NCBI RefSeq assembly: GCF_020520425.1
Contig: NC_079487.1
Coordinates: forward strand, 132,206,385-132,270,384
Source of the DNA: Spinacia oleracea
Lineage: Eukaryota > Streptophyta > Magnoliopsida > Caryophyllales > Amaranthaceae
DNA length: 64,000 nt
Direction of reading: 5' to 3'
Below the pieces are notes generated by a model. It searched no databases. It was not told the DNA's origin and was given only the letters and a program-made list of their open reading frames with translations. The position numbers and the translations under genes are program-made. Positions 1 to 12,500 of the stretch are shown here, piece after piece. Each line of letters starts with the position of its first letter. The stretch's first letter is position 1.

Positions 1-155
1 TCTAAAACCCATTTTAGAAAACCTAGTTTGCACTTTCTCTCTCCTCTTCACAGTTTGAATTCAAAACTTAAAACCCAGAAGAATATATATCGCAAAAATA
101 ACACAAATCTAATAAAAGCGCGATAAGCATAACTGAAAAGAACAGAGCCTTTAAT

Positions 156-217
156 GTTCTTTTGTTTAGGGGAATTGTTCTTTTGTTCAAGGGTATTGTT
201 CTTTTTTCTGGGAATTT
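156..217. repeat. 21-bp tandem repeat, three copies
   Basis: Three adjacent copies of a 21-base unit beginning GTTCTTTTGTT lie at 156-176, 177-197 and 198-217; the third is slightly diverged and one base short. They sit about 160 bases upstream of the first start codon, so they are in the promoter or 5' leader of the first gene. A short reading frame across them is an artefact of the periodicity. Confidence 0.75.
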
Positions 218-376
218 AATGAAAACGCGCGTTTTGTGTTTAATGTTGGTCGTTTTAATCCCGGTGCACCTAGAGCTACGTGCACACACCTGCACCATCC
301 AACTTGCGCTAATTTCCAATCTTAAACCCCAGCAAAGAAATGTACAAAACCTCAACAAAATTTAGACCCCCAGAAA

Positions 377-3300
377 ATGGCAGCAATACTCTCACCTCCT
401 TCTTCTTCAACTTGCAACTGTCAGTTCGTCAGCAGCCCCTCTTCCGTTTCCCGCCAATTCATCAACTGCCAACCTCAGTTCTTCCCTAAAGGTATCATCT
501 TTAATTGTCTGCCCCCTCTTTCTTCCATTTAATTTCTGGATAATTTGCAATTTCTGCTGTTTAAAATTTGGGTAACTTGTTATTTTTGCCACTTTAATTA
601 TTGTGTTTTCTATGCAATTTATAATTTTTATTTTCTATTTCTTCTGTAATTAACTAGGTCTGAGGTTGCCATTGTTCAAAAAACACAAATTTGAAGCTGC
701 AATTAAGGCTGTGAATGGAGCAAGGGCATTCAAAACGACGTCGTGGGATGAAAAACCCTCTGAAATACTACCTGATGGTAAAAAGGTTTACTTAGATGAG
801 CAAGATATTGTCACATTTCTTGACCCTCCTAAAGAACTCATTCCTTTGGACCCTTCTTCTTATAATCCTGCTTCATATCTCTGGTAATTTGCATAATTTA
901 TTTCTAATTTACTGATTAATGTTGTAAGTGCGATTAGTTGAAGTGTTTATTTTGATGCAACTGATGATTTTAGTTGGATGATATGTTATGTTTGAAGTGT
1001 GACTCAAAAGGGAGTGACTGAATTTGATTTTGAAAATAATGGTTTGAATTTATGAATGTTGTTCATTATGAAATTCTTAATAGGCATATGGTAACTCTTT
1101 TATGTTTCCTTTTCGTTCAATTTCCTAGGAAGAAAATTTCGGAAATCCCGGATGAAAGACGACATCGATTGCTATACCTTCTGGATCCTAGGTATTATTT
1201 GCCTGAATTCAGCCTCTAATTTTGTTGCCACTTTTTGTTTTGGTTGATATCTTTTGATCAGTTGGGTTAGATTCTTCGCGCTTGTGGAAGCATTTTGAGG
1301 AGCTATAGTTTAGTATGTTGCATTGTGGATAAATCTAGGTCCATATGTTGTTTCTCTTATGTGTTCCGCCAACTTACATAGGCTCTTGTCCATAAGAATT
1401 TGGATTGAATCCTTTGACTAAAATGCAGGCTTATTTCGGCAGCTTGGGAGGTCGCTGGTGGGCGCTACAATGATGCAAAGTTAGCTAAGTTGAACTCTTC
1501 TAATTTGGTGGCTGGTGAAAATGATGCCTTGACACTTGAATTCTGGAATTGCCGTAATACTGGAGGTATCTATATGGCTTTAACTGTTTAATGTGTTGGG
1601 TAGTTTCCTGTTGAGTAACTTGGGAGAATTTTTTGACTGTTAATTTTTGAACAATGTATAATAGGACCATTGCCAATGGGATTAGTCAAATATTTGCAGA
1701 AGGTGAGCTCTCTTATCCGTCTTACTAGTTCGAAACTTTGTGTGTTGTTGAATTCTGATTCCAGGGTTTATGATTCTATTATGCTAGGCTTTATTTCGCA
1801 AAGATGGAGGCATTTATGGAAGACTAATGGGTAAGCTTTTGTTACCTTGATTATTCACATTTCCCTTTTACTTGCAAAATTTTAATTTGCCTTCTTAACC
1901 GAAGTGAAAACAGTTCAATATGTCTGCTTGAGGCTTGAGCTGCACTTTTCTGTTAAATCTATCCTGTCCTGTGATAACTGAAAACTAATAATTGAGAATA
2001 TTATAATCATTTACTACTCCCCTCCCCCCCCCTCAAAAAAAAAAAAAAAAAAGAAAAGGAAAAAGACAACAAAAATATGATTTAGAATGGATGACACATT
2101 TGTATCAATGCCAATTCTTTTTTCTTTTCAAAATATGGATCGTATATTTAGAAAGTGGAGTAGATAATAGAGACACCAGGTTTCACCATTCCAGTTTTTA
2201 ATTGCCAGTTTTCTTATTGATTGTAGTCAATAACATACAAGTATACAAGTGTGCCATAAGGCTAGAATCTAGGGCTACAAGTATGGTAACTAACTAAAGA
2301 TATACGGAGTACTCCACACACACAATGCATCATCATATTGATACTTATGTATTGTTCACAGCCAAATTCATAGCTGTCAGAGTACCCAGTACCCCTGCAA
2401 CCCTATATGAATTTCTTGTCAGATGCAATGTTATCTTAATTGTCGATAACAATAAGTATAACAAATGCAGGTGTGTCTTTGCTAGCTCGAATGGCAACTT
2501 CTTCCAGTCCACTGTATTTTACAGTAAAAGAAGCTCATGAAGTGATGCCTACGGAACAACCTTGTGATTTAGCTTATGAATTCGGGGATGGACTCTTAGA
2601 TCTTCATGATTATCCAGAAGGTTTTCCAATGCCCGGTGAGATTACTAATTCTCAAATATGCAATAATATTTCACCCATTATATAACTCCAAAATGGAAGA
2701 AAGGTGCTGCGCTGCTTTATTTGCATGTCACAGTGTCATGATCATCATACTTTGATAGTTGGACATCTAGTTTTTCTCTATATTGCATTTTCTATCAATC
2801 ATATTCTTTCCTTCTTTCATCATCATTTCTAAGTTTTGTTGAGTTATGTACATGAGTTAATTCTTTTCATTGAAAGCGGGCTTGCATTTGACCTATTTGC
2901 TCTTACCTTCAAAACTTTATGGGTTCAGCGTCACAGTGGCACTGTTTGCTGTATCTTATAGTTCCAGAAACGTCCATTCCATGGGACCGAAAAGTTTACT
3001 ATGCTTCTACTACTGTAAGGTAAAGGTGCAAATATTTGTTCTCCCTTGAGTGGGAGCCTACTGCCTATTCGAAACTATTGGGGTAATGTTGATGAGTACC
3101 ATAATGCCTTGAGGATAGCTTATCATAGCTTTTATTAAATCAAGTCACTTTGCCATTTTGCAAAATCCGTTTTTATGCACTTTCCACTCTGGCATTGTAT
3201 TTGAAATGTTTGCTTTTAACTCCAATTAGAGTTTCCCGAGCACATTCTTAATAAACTCATGGTTTTGGTGTCTAAATAAGTAAAATGGAGCAGAAATGCT

Positions 3301-3671
3301 GATGTGTCCAATGAACAGTGAACACTCTGCTTGTGGACCCTGATGTACATTGTACAACGCCCTTGAAACTGTGCCTCGGTATTTTTATTAGAGATGGATA
3401 GGTCTCTCATTTACTGCTCAATGCATGGTGTTTCTTCTTTGTTTGTCATGTTGGAAAATCAATGCTAAACCAGTGCTTGTTTCCATTTGCAGCAAAACAT
3501 CCATGGCCTTTCAATGATCAGGTAGTCATATATGTTCGTCATCTTGGGCCTGGGGTTATGGTTGGACAGGCATGGCAAGAGGGCATAGCATTGGAACAAG
3601 TACCCAAGAAGTTATGTGGTGAAATCCTAATGGTGAAAGATTATTCCGTGTCTAGTGGAAATGGTAGCTAG
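377..3671 (+). CDS. Conserved plant protein of unknown function, probably plastid-targeted (8 exons, 321 aa)
   Basis: Exons by hand translation: 377-491, 658-883, 1129-1191, 1429-1565, 1665-1702, 1788-1830, 2471-2635, 3493-3671. All junctions are GT-AG, phases agree, and the product is 321 aa. The first ATG at 377 opens a Ser/Pro-rich, acid-poor stretch of about 40 residues that looks like a chloroplast transit peptide. The mature part is soluble with no membrane segment. It holds recognisable blocks such as DEQDIVTFLDPP, LDPSSYNPASYLW (exon 2), LISAAWEVAGGRY (exon 4), EQPCDLAYEFGDGLLDLH (exon 7) and QVVIYVRHLGPGVMVGQAW (exon 8). I recall this family as plant-specific and sometimes labelled 'cyclin delta-3-like', but I see no cyclin box and do not assign a function. 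The gene ends about 1.06 kb before the ribosomal L12 gene on the same strand. Confidence 0.85.
2026..2058. repeat. Poly(C)/poly(A) tract in intron 6 of the first gene
   Basis: A C-rich run is followed directly by about 19 A residues and then a purine-rich tail. It lies in the intron between exons 6 and 7. It may be the tail of an old retroposed fragment, but I found no matching target duplication, so I report it only as low-complexity DNA. Confidence 0.6.
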
Positions 3672-4688
3672 ATTCAGTATTTTCCCGGGTTTTTCTGATG
3701 GCAAAAAGATCACTGCTGCATCAGGAGAACCTTCACCAGTAGAAGCTGCTGTCTTTTTTTTTATCAGATTCTTCATACCCTTGAACGTATTGACTATCTC
3801 GGAGTTGACTGAAGATTAGTGATAGTGATGAGTGTTGGGGAATGAAGAGCTTCAATCATGTTTATATTTGTAGAAAACAAAGCCTACTTCTATCCTTGCA
3901 AAAAGCAAAGATTGTGTTGTTGTTTGTAGCTTGTAACCCATTGTAGCCATCCAAGAACAAACTTTTATGTATGTTCTTTCTCCAAAGTTTCATGGTATAT
4001 TATTGACAAAACTCTAATGCTTACTGTATTCGATTACTAAGAACCCAATTTCTTCATTGGCTCCAAAGCTTCTTGGAAGCTTGAACTTGGAGGGTGTTTC
4101 TTTCGATGTTAAGTTACATACGATGTGTGAATTTGAATAAGTTGCACGAGTATACCATTCGCCGATTTATACTTCATGAGTCAATTGAGTTATTCGGTCT
4201 GATTGGAATTGGGTCTAGTATGGGTTTATGTATGTCACTTTGTATCTTTGTAATGAGTAATTTGTGACTTTTTAATTTTTATTGTTATGAGTAGCCCGTG
4301 TTAGGTTGTAAGAGTTAAAAATAAATCACTTTTAATCGTTAAAAACGAGACTAAGTATCAATAATACGACCGATTTCTTGTGTAGGTGGTTTTTTAAATA
4401 TATTTTTAATTTTTTACAAAGAAAATGGAAAATTTAAGTGATATTTTAAAATATTTTTCCATGGAAAATGGAAAAGGCCCCATATGTTAGTTTCATGGAC
4501 AGTCCGCAGTGCAGCAAAATCTTGGAGGGTTTTGGGCGTCGTCTTCTTCATTTCTCCCCATCTATGATCTTTCACTCTGCGCTAAATTAACAAAACCCAC
4601 CTCCTTAAACCAATGTTACAGCGCCTCTGATTCCATATTCCGGCTGCCTTCCACCGATTTTCTCTCTCCACGGTTGCAATTTTAGGGA
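3672..4688. other. Intergenic region: 3' UTR of the first gene and promoter of L12
   Basis: No coding potential was found. The first few hundred bases are likely 3' UTR of the upstream gene. From about 4260 to 4480 the DNA is AT-rich. I see no clear mobile element. Confidence 0.5.
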
Positions 4689-4697
4689 TTAGGGTTT
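4689..4697 (+). promoter_or_regulatory. Telo-box (TTAGGGTTT) in the L12 leader
   Basis: TTAGGGTTT is the reverse complement of AAACCCTAA, the telo-box often found near the transcription start of plant ribosomal-protein and translation genes. It lies 34 bases upstream of the L12 start codon, which fits the gene's role. Function is inferred from position and motif only. Confidence 0.55.
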
Positions 4698-4730
4698 TCC
4701 GGATCTTACAATTTGGCACGATACCAAACA

Positions 4731-5387
4731 ATGAGTTTGTTCTTGAAATTGAGGCAGCATTTCCCAACTGGGTTCCTCCCAAAACCCTACATTTCATCTC
4801 TAATCTCTTCAAAACCCCTAAATTCTACCTGGGTTTATCGCACTTATGCTCAACCTGCTCTCCAAGAACAAGAATTTGAAGAAGTTGAATTTGATCCCAG
4901 AAAACTCCCAGCAGATTACGACCCTTCAAAATTCGATCCAACCTCGCATCGAAGCCCACCAAGTGACAGAGTTTTTAGGCTGGTTGATGAGGTTTCATCT
5001 CTCACATTGGTAGAAGCAGCTGAGTTAGGTACAGTTTTGATGAAGAAAATGGGGATGAAAGAAGATGAGGTTCCTATTATTGGGGTGTTGAACCCTGGGG
5101 CAGCGGCCGGGCTAGCTCAAATGGCGGCGAATTCACCTGCTGGCGTTGCTCAGGAGGAGAAGAAGGAAGAGAAGACTGTGTTTGAGTTGAAGTTGGAGTC
5201 ATTTGAGGCGGCTTCAAAGATTAAAGTTATAAAGGAGATAAGGGCAGTTACTGAATACGGGTTGAAGGAAGCTAAGGATTTAGTGGAGAAGACACCTTCG
5301 ATTTTTAAGAAAGGTGTGCCTAAGGAGGAAGCTGAGCAGATTATTGAGAAGATGAAAGCTGTTGGAGCTAAAGTTATCATGGAATGA
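4731..5387 (+). CDS. Mitochondrial 50S-type ribosomal protein L7/L12 (218 aa, intronless)
   Basis: This is a stalk protein of the large ribosomal subunit; the flexible C-terminal domain recruits elongation factors. Residues 1 to about 45 are rich in Ser, Lys and Arg with almost no acidic residues and look like a mitochondrial presequence. They are followed by an acidic linker with DYDPSKFDP. Residues of about 74-108 form the N-terminal dimerisation helices (VFRLVDEVSSLTLVEAAEL). An Ala/Gly-rich hinge follows, and the C-terminal domain occupies about 148-218 (KTVFELKLESF, KIKVIKEIRAVT, GLKEAKDLVEKTP, GAKVIME), all typical of L7/L12. The ATG at 4731 is the first in frame; a TTG six codons upstream is not a plausible plant start. 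The acidic spacer plus presequence resembles plant mitochondrial rather than chloroplast L12. No intron interrupts it, unlike its neighbours. Confidence 0.95.
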   Translation: MSLFLKLRQHFPTGFLPKPYISSLISSKPLNSTWVYRTYAQPALQEQEFEEVEFDPRKLPADYDPSKFDPTSHRSPPSDRVFRLVDEVSSLTLVEAAELGTVLMKKMGMKEDEVPIIGVLNPGAAAGLAQMAANSPAGVAQEEKKEEKTVFELKLESFEAASKIKVIKEIRAVTEYGLKEAKDLVEKTPSIFKKGVPKEEAEQIIEKMKAVGAKVIME

Positions 5388-7200
5388 GGATGGAATTGTT
5401 GTGTTTCATTTGCAAAAGGTAGGCTTTTTGAATTAGATGAGTTTTTTGGGCATTGATTAACTTATGGAGGTTCTGCTATCTTTGTTTACTGCATCTTCAT
5501 TGAGTAGTAATTGATTGAATTTGAATGCTGTAAGTTTGACTAGAAGGGTAAATTTGACTTATGTACAATGTAGTTGTTTATCTATACCTGATGTTTTCGC
5601 CTGGTTTAGGATGTTATAGACAGAGGTTCTGCAAAGTTTGTGTTTCTTTGACAGCCTTTCAATAAGGATCAGGTTTATAGTTGCTTCAACTTTCATAATA
5701 TGATCAGGTTTCGAATATTTTGATTATGTAAATCATTCGAGTGATGATTGATGTTCGTTGTTTTTCTTTGTTAGTGTTTTTGTCATTTCATTCTTATTGT
5801 GTGTTTGTGGCGGTTGTGTGATGTTGGAAATAGTATGACGGTTTTGCTTCACGATTCGTACTTAATACATTGTTCAGTTTATAATTTTACTGTGTAAACT
5901 ATTGTTCTATTGCTTCTGTCAGTACTACTGAGGGTTTGAAAAGGATATAAGAACACTTTGTTTGGCTTTCAGCTGTGATGTTGAAGGGAGCTTTACATGT
6001 TCTATGGTGAAATTTGAATGTTGCAAACATATAATGTTTTTGGTTTGTCGAATGTGTAGATCATTCTTGAGCACCAAAATTTGGTTTCTTGTTGTAAATC
6101 TTGCAGCTTTTGAGATACTGATGCTCTATCTGGAGGGCATATCAAACTGTCTTAGAAAGTTTATTGAAATGTTAACATATAAAGGACTTGCATTTATTGA
6201 TATCATAGCCTAAGAGTTTGGGGCTTGTTTTCTTACCAGGGTAGTGACTAGTGACCTAGCAAGTGTAAACGCTCTGCATGTGTAAGAAATATTTGTATGT
6301 TTATCTAAATTTCTATGAAAGTTGGGTAGTTTTGGGGAATTATTAGCATAAATTCATAATACATGCCTTCAGCTATCAGGAACCATTCTCAAAAGTGCTA
6401 TGAATCAATACTTTAGGGAGAGGGGCTTCTTAGGGAGTATCTTTATAAGTTAGAACAATAGGTAGCTTGGGGAATAAGCAAGGGAGGTAGTTACGGAAGA
6501 AGTGCTATATATAGAGAGTGCATTAGAGAAAGGGAAAGACATGTTGAATTGTGGAAAGTGATTAGTAGTCTTTGGGAGAGTGCCATTCCTCTCAAAAGAT
6601 TGGCTAGGTTGTTATCGATGCATTTCACCTTGATTAGCATCAACACAATCATATTGTTACTTGTTCTTCACTAATCATCCTTCTTCTTCCGTTAATCTCT
6701 CGTTATGTCCATATTCTCCATAATCATATTGTTTGGGTCTGTTATCTATGCTAAGTCATAGCAAAGAGCTGCTGGTAGGTAGAAAAATCAAGTGAGCAAG
6801 TAGGAAACTTAGGATAAAGAGCCTGACATGGGAGTCCATTAGGTGTGGTTAATTACTTTTTTTGGTTATTCTTCATGCTAACCGATCTTATGTACTTAAA
6901 GTATTTGAGTTCCCCTCAAAGTTTATTCTTTTAATTTGAAATTTGTCATAGAATCGTAGTCACTCATGAGTTGCGTCTCAGGTAGCTCCCTCACTAGCTT
7001 CTTCCTCAGCGAAGACCATGAAATTGTCCTCCACTTTCTGAATATATTCTTCCTTTTGCCGTCAGTTCCACGTGATTCCAAATTTTTGGATGTAATTTTT
7101 CAATCCAATTTGGGTATCTCATTGGGTATGCTGCACTGCTGCTCAAACTATTCTTGCTGGCTCTATGATGGTTGCTCCTTTACATGACCCCTCTTCATAC

Positions 7201-7353
7201 TGCAGGTTCTTGTGTAAATGACTAGTCAATTTCCACCTTAGATTAAGTTATCTGTTTTGAGATCTTGTAAAATACTTGGTTGGTAGAACTTCACTCATGA
7301 TTACCCAGAATTTTCGCTTTAATGGCCAAATATTTTTCTTGGCCACCTTGACT
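7201..7353. repeat. Diverged direct duplication, copy 1
   Basis: This begins TGCAGGTTCTTGTGTAA and runs to a TTTTTCTTGGCCACCTTGA segment. The same order of words recurs at 7996-8163 with substitutions and small indels. Both copies are non-coding. Confidence 0.6.
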
Positions 7354-7658
7354 GCCTGCCCTAAGTAGGAGGCAGGGTCTCCATCTCTGTTTTGAATTCT
7401 ATGCTGCCATGAATTAAACTCATGCTTACTGTGTATATGTTACAATTTTTTTGCTCGAATTGCTCCAAAGGAAATACTTTCCTTTTTCTTTCTTGGCCAC
7501 CTTTACTGCTTAACCTCTCTCGTATTGTGTCGGGATTTAAACCTCTTGAGCTTTTCTGAGTTTCTTTGTTTATGAAAGGATCTATGAGGCCTTTCCAATA
7601 TCCAATGATATTTTTGTACGTATATTTATCTGACATTTTTCATATTTAGTATACTCAA

Positions 7659-7775
7659 GGCTTTGTTCTCTTCACCTTATTCTTATTGCTTATTAAATTA
7701 GATCAGAGAAATTAGATCAGACCAGACCAGACCAGATACTAGAAAAATTAGACTTGATAAGGTGAAGAGTCCACC
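7659..7775. mobile_element. Small TIR element with a (CAGAC)n core
   Basis: The left end CTTTGTTCTCTTCACCTTAT is matched in inverted form at the right end (ATAAGGTGAAGAGTCCACC). The centre contains AGACCAGACCAGACCAG. A related but larger and more diverged element with TGGTC repeats lies at 52563-52690. This is a non-autonomous MITE-like element; the superfamily is not assigned. Confidence 0.55.
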
Positions 7776-7995
7776 TGGGGCATGCTATCCTGTTTAATGT
7801 TGATACTTACACAAATGATGATTGCAACTTTGCTCTGAGAACATAGATGTATATTGCTTGGGAATTTTTTGGTTGATGTTATGCAGTTGTCTTTTGGTTT
7901 AGTGGTCTGGAACACTCTTTACGTCGAATTGCGTTTAGTCGTTGTCCCTGTTCTTGGTTAATCTTTCCTTAAGTCGCTATTATCAGATAAGCAAA

Positions 7996-8163
7996 TGCAG
8001 GTTCTTGTATAAGTGAATACAGTAATGTCCACCTAAGTTTAAATTTATGTATTATGAAGGCTTGTAAATATGTTAATAATTGATTGGTACTTGGTAGCAC
8101 TTACTCATGATAATCCAATCCAGAATTTTTGCTCCAAACCCAGTGATTTTTCTTGTCCACCTC
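7996..8163. repeat. Diverged direct duplication, copy 2
   Basis: Second copy of the 7201-7353 segment, about 0.8 kb downstream in the same orientation, with conserved words such as ACTCATGATAATCCA and GTGATTTTTCTTGTCCACCT. Confidence 0.6.
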
Positions 8164-8400
8164 GAGTCCTTGGATCTACACGACCACCCCTTCAATTCTA
8201 AATTACAGAAAAGTATAAACTACGTTTTGAATAAGTTCTATAAAACGATAAAAGACTTTCTAAGTGTCTAAGTGTCCGTCTTTCTCGTTCAATTGCTCCA
8301 TGTGGCTTTGCCAGTTTTGCCGGTGGTTGTGCACTTGTGCCATTGGTGTGTTCAATTCTTTTAAAAGTGATGTTAGCTTTTCATTTCAAGCAGTGGAGTT

Positions 8401-8455
8401 TTTTTTTTTTTTTTTTTTGAAAAGAAAGATACAATAAAAGGTAGGCTAGTCTTCT
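8401..8455 (-). mobile_element. 5'-truncated poly(A) retroposon (SINE/LINE tail) with 12-bp target duplication
   Basis: On the minus strand this is a short unique sequence of about 37 bases followed by a run of about 18 A (seen as T on the plus strand). It is flanked by identical AGCAGTGGAGTT at 8389-8400 and 8456-8467. A poly(A) tail plus a direct repeat of this length is the signature of LINE-type target-primed integration. The body is too short to name the parent element. Confidence 0.75.
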
Positions 8456-9595
8456 AGCAGTGGAGTTGTATGCATTGTGATTATTGATGATAACTTCATC
8501 AATTTTTTATTTTAGAAAATATAAAATGAAAACTGAACGTGAGGAAAATACTTCCTCGGTTCACTTCTAATTTCAATATTTTAACTTTCACGCTTGACCA
8601 TAAATAATTTCAACCCTACTCATCTCTAGTTATAAATGAATAAAATTATAGATTCTTTTTTAAAAATTGGTTTTATGGTTTGAATTGGACTGAAAAGTCT
8701 AAAATTGAATAAACCAAACTTTCAAATTTTCTAACCCTACTCAAATAATAAGCCTAAGAAATAAAGCACAAATAAACTGAAAAACGCTAAGTGCCTCTTT
8801 TTAGTCCCTTATTTCACATTCTCCTCTCATTTCACAAAAAAATCTAGCCCTAACTGTTGAGGACCGACGCCTCTCTGGGCTCTGGCTCTCCTCTCACTCT
8901 CTGAGTCTCCTCGAGTCCTCTATGTCTTTTCTGAGTCTATGTTACTCTTCTTGGCTTCATCTCACTGCTCGTATGCTTTTCTATTTGCTCGCCGGTTTTA
9001 ATTTTTATGCCTAGATTAAGCCAATACTGGCCCTTAATATTCTTTTATGAAGACGGTGACCAAAAATTAGCTTAAATAGATAGAAAAGTATAACAAGGGC
9101 CCGAAATTGGCTAAAAACATATAGGCCCAAAAATATGCCCAAATGAAAGACCCATAAAATTTTGTTTTTATGGCTTTGATTTAACTGAAAATTTAAAATC
9201 TGGTTTGATTTAATTTGGATTCGGTTTCAAGAAATAAAAATCGAATTAGTTCGATTTGAATTCGATTTAGGCCTCAATCCAAACCGAAAACTGAACTTTC
9301 ACCCCTAATATCAAGTTATCAACTACTTCTCAAACAGTCAAATAAAAGACTTGCTGCTTAAAACCTGCACTCGTAAAACGGAATACGGGGATATTCTCTT
9401 TCAATATCGTCATCATCCAACACTGGTCGATTCGTTCCCAATCTCCCATCACATCCGAAATTTAAGTTCCAATAGAAAATCACAAGAACACAAAACCATT
9501 GCTCAACCAGTCAACCTTAAGGCTAGCTTAATCATTTGATCCTTAGAACAATAGAACCCAATTTCCCCAATCCTCATCCTCAATTTCTGCAGAAA

Positions 9596-12500
9596 ATGAT
9601 TCTGCAAACTCAATCTCTCTCTTCCCACATCATCCCTTCAAATTTCCTCCCTACCCAGAAACCCAAATCCTCAAAACCCTCTAGTTTTCTCTCTCCCAAA
9701 CCAAACCCATTTCGCAAATTCCCCTTAAAATGCTCCTCCATATCAGTAGCTTCGGACCCCACAACAACAACAACCCAGATGAAACCCTATCCAGCTGAGG
9801 TTTCGAGGACTATAATGGAGTTATCTTCATCTGGGACTCTTTCTACTTTGACCCATGATGGCTGGCCTCTTGGGATTGGTGTTCGTTTTACTGTTGATTC
9901 TGATGGCACGCCTATTTTAGGATTGAATCTCTCTAATCGACACTTTTCCATTGATAAAAGGTCTACTCTTCATGTTCAGGTTTGTGTTTAATTTTTAAGA
10001 TTTTTGGTGTTTCGTAGTTCTTGTTTGAGCTTTGAATTGTGGGTCATTTCTTCGTGTGTGTGTTTTTATATAATTTCAGTACATTTAGTTGAGTATAAAG
10101 ACAGTCACAAAGGGTAGTGATGTATAAATTTTGAGATAACTATTGGTTCAATTCAGATTGGCTAAGTCACAATTGTGGTTCTATTTATCCAAATGTTCAT
10201 CTTAGTAATTGTTTTGTGAAATTTGATTTTAGAATGTAGAATTGCATAATTAACAACCTGAGTTGAGGCGGGTGTTCGTTGTTTGTGTTACACTTATCAT
10301 GGTTGATTGGGGGAAGTCATCTATAATCATAGGAGGTAGTTGGAGTTGACAAGTTTACATTAGGTTAAATTGAGGATTGGAATTTGGAAGCACTGATGTG
10401 TCCTGCTGATTGACTTGCAAATGACGGAAGCCATTAGTTTCCAGTGGTGCCGGGACTCTATGATGTGGTTATTTATTACTCTTGTTGTTGTTTGCTTGGT
10501 AATGGGAGGATGATGAGTGTTTGTACATCTGCATACAGCTGCAGCAATGTGGAGTGAGGACTCCGCAGTGTACCATACAAGGTAGTCTAGATAAACCTGA
10601 AGACGAAGTGACTCTGAAGGTAGCTTTCCTTTTTTTTTAAACCACTTCCATTTCAGTGTTAAATGGAAAGAGGCATCAAAACCCTGATTATACTGAGCTT
10701 TTAACTTGTTAAGTTTGATCTTGCAGAAGCTTCATTCAGTGTGGAACAATAGGTTTGGGGAAGAAATCAATGACAACCTCTTGTATGTTGTTTCTGTGGA
10801 CCGCGTACTGCAATTAGAAGATTTTCAGGAGGTGTGGTGGGTCATTCTACTGTTGTTTATATCTTTTTTATCTCAATTTCCTTGTTTCGGTGACAATTGT
10901 ATTGAATAAGAGTGTTTGCTGAAAACTCAAAAGTTTAATAGGGTAAGTTTCATGTAATAGGACTATAGGATTAACAAATAAATTGTTCACATGCATATCC
11001 TTTTTTTCCCCTCATAATGTTAGCACTTTACAGGATGGTGTATGGGTGTCATCTTCAGATTATAAAAATGCATGCCCAGATCCTCTAAGAGATATCGCAG
11101 AAAAGATTGTGAGTGATATCAATGCAAACAACATGGAGGATGTACTTCGCTTTTGCAACATTTATGCAGATTTGCAATTTCAGGTATGTACCAATTAGGC
11201 AATACATTAGGATTGTCATGATCGTACTCTGTTTCCATTTGCTGAGTCCTTGATAGAATCTAATAATTCACATTGCAGCATTTTCTTTCATGTGAAATGA
11301 ACACCCCCTAAAAAAAAGAATGGAGTGATGTTCCTTGTAAGTTGCAAAATGTGTCCTTTATGGCTATCATCCAGCTTTACAGAACTCATACATTATCTAC
11401 CCGAACAAGTACCCTGTTTGGCAATTAACCGTAATAATAAAAAGATCCCCCCTGTGGTAGTCAAATTTCGCCACCTCATAAAGCTTCTTTCTTGTCAAAG
11501 AGGTGGGATGACAATCATGACATACAGGAATTACCTACTCAAGTGTCAAGGTTCAAAGTTCAAACTTCTCAGTGGAGTTACTGTTGTTCTTCTTTGATTA
11601 GTACATTTATATGCACATAGTTGAAAAGGCATTTCGTGCTATGGACTTTGGTGGATTAGTTATTTGATACTTAGGGTGTATATTATGTCTATGGTTGCCA
11701 AGCCAGATTTATAAGGTTATTTTAGTACTTAATTATCACGGCCCTGGTATTTAAGATGTGAGAAGTTTTCAAGGGAAATCAAGTACAATAGTACATTTTC
11801 TGCCTGTTACTGGGGCATAAGGCTGTTAGAAATTTGTAATTTTATCTGTACAATCGCAAGGGGATTGTTTCTGTTGACCTTTGGATGTAAAACCCAACTA
11901 CTTGATACTAATTGTCTAATATCTTTGTGAATTGTGCTTTAAAGTACATGAGTAATGAGTTCTACAGCCTATAACAAAACTGTCCCTACAATAAAACTTG
12001 TTATACTGTACTGGAGCACTGCTAAGTCTGAGTATCTTGTATGAGATCTTGAAAGGTTGCAGCTGTCCTTGAATCTTAATCATATGCCTCACATGAGGCT
12101 TCTACCTAGCAGGGACAGGTTTTTTTCATTAGTCCCTTGATATATAGTCCTCATTAGCCCAGATAATTCCCTTTCCAAGAGTTTATGAATCTGATGGTCA
12201 GTTTGCAACTGTTATCTTCGCAATGGTGATTTAGTTTGTGTTGAGAGGATTGTGTTCTGTCTGATGGGATCCTCCTCAGGTTTTACTTTTGGCACTTTGT
12301 ACAAAGTGAAAGGGGACTGAGCACTGTGGTGAGAGGTCTCTGAGATACAATTTTTTTGTAGGAATAGTCCGAATAGATACTCTGTAATAGACTATAGAGC
12401 ATCGTGATCAATCTCAAGGAATCTATGTGGGTAATAGGGGAGATGCCTATCTTATAATCATGCTTAATTCTTAATTAGTTTGGCCAACAAAATTAGTTTT

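Larger units (their letters stand above)
5388..9595. other. 4.2-kb intergenic region, no gene recognised
   Basis: No reading frame here has coding character. It holds the 3' UTR of L12, a diverged duplication (7201-7353 and 7996-8163), a small TIR element (7659-7775), a 55-bp poly(A) retroposon fragment (8401-8455) and, at about 9170-9290, AT-rich sequence with repeated TTCGATTT/GGTTTGATTT-type words. The stretch 6400-6720 has an unusual Gly-Arg-rich look reminiscent of the edge of an old retrotransposon, but I could not define ends. Confidence 0.5.

Noticed and set aside
4713-4730. Upstream TTG start for the ribosomal protein
   Set aside because: Plant nuclear genes rarely use TTG; the ATG at 4731 begins a typical presequence.
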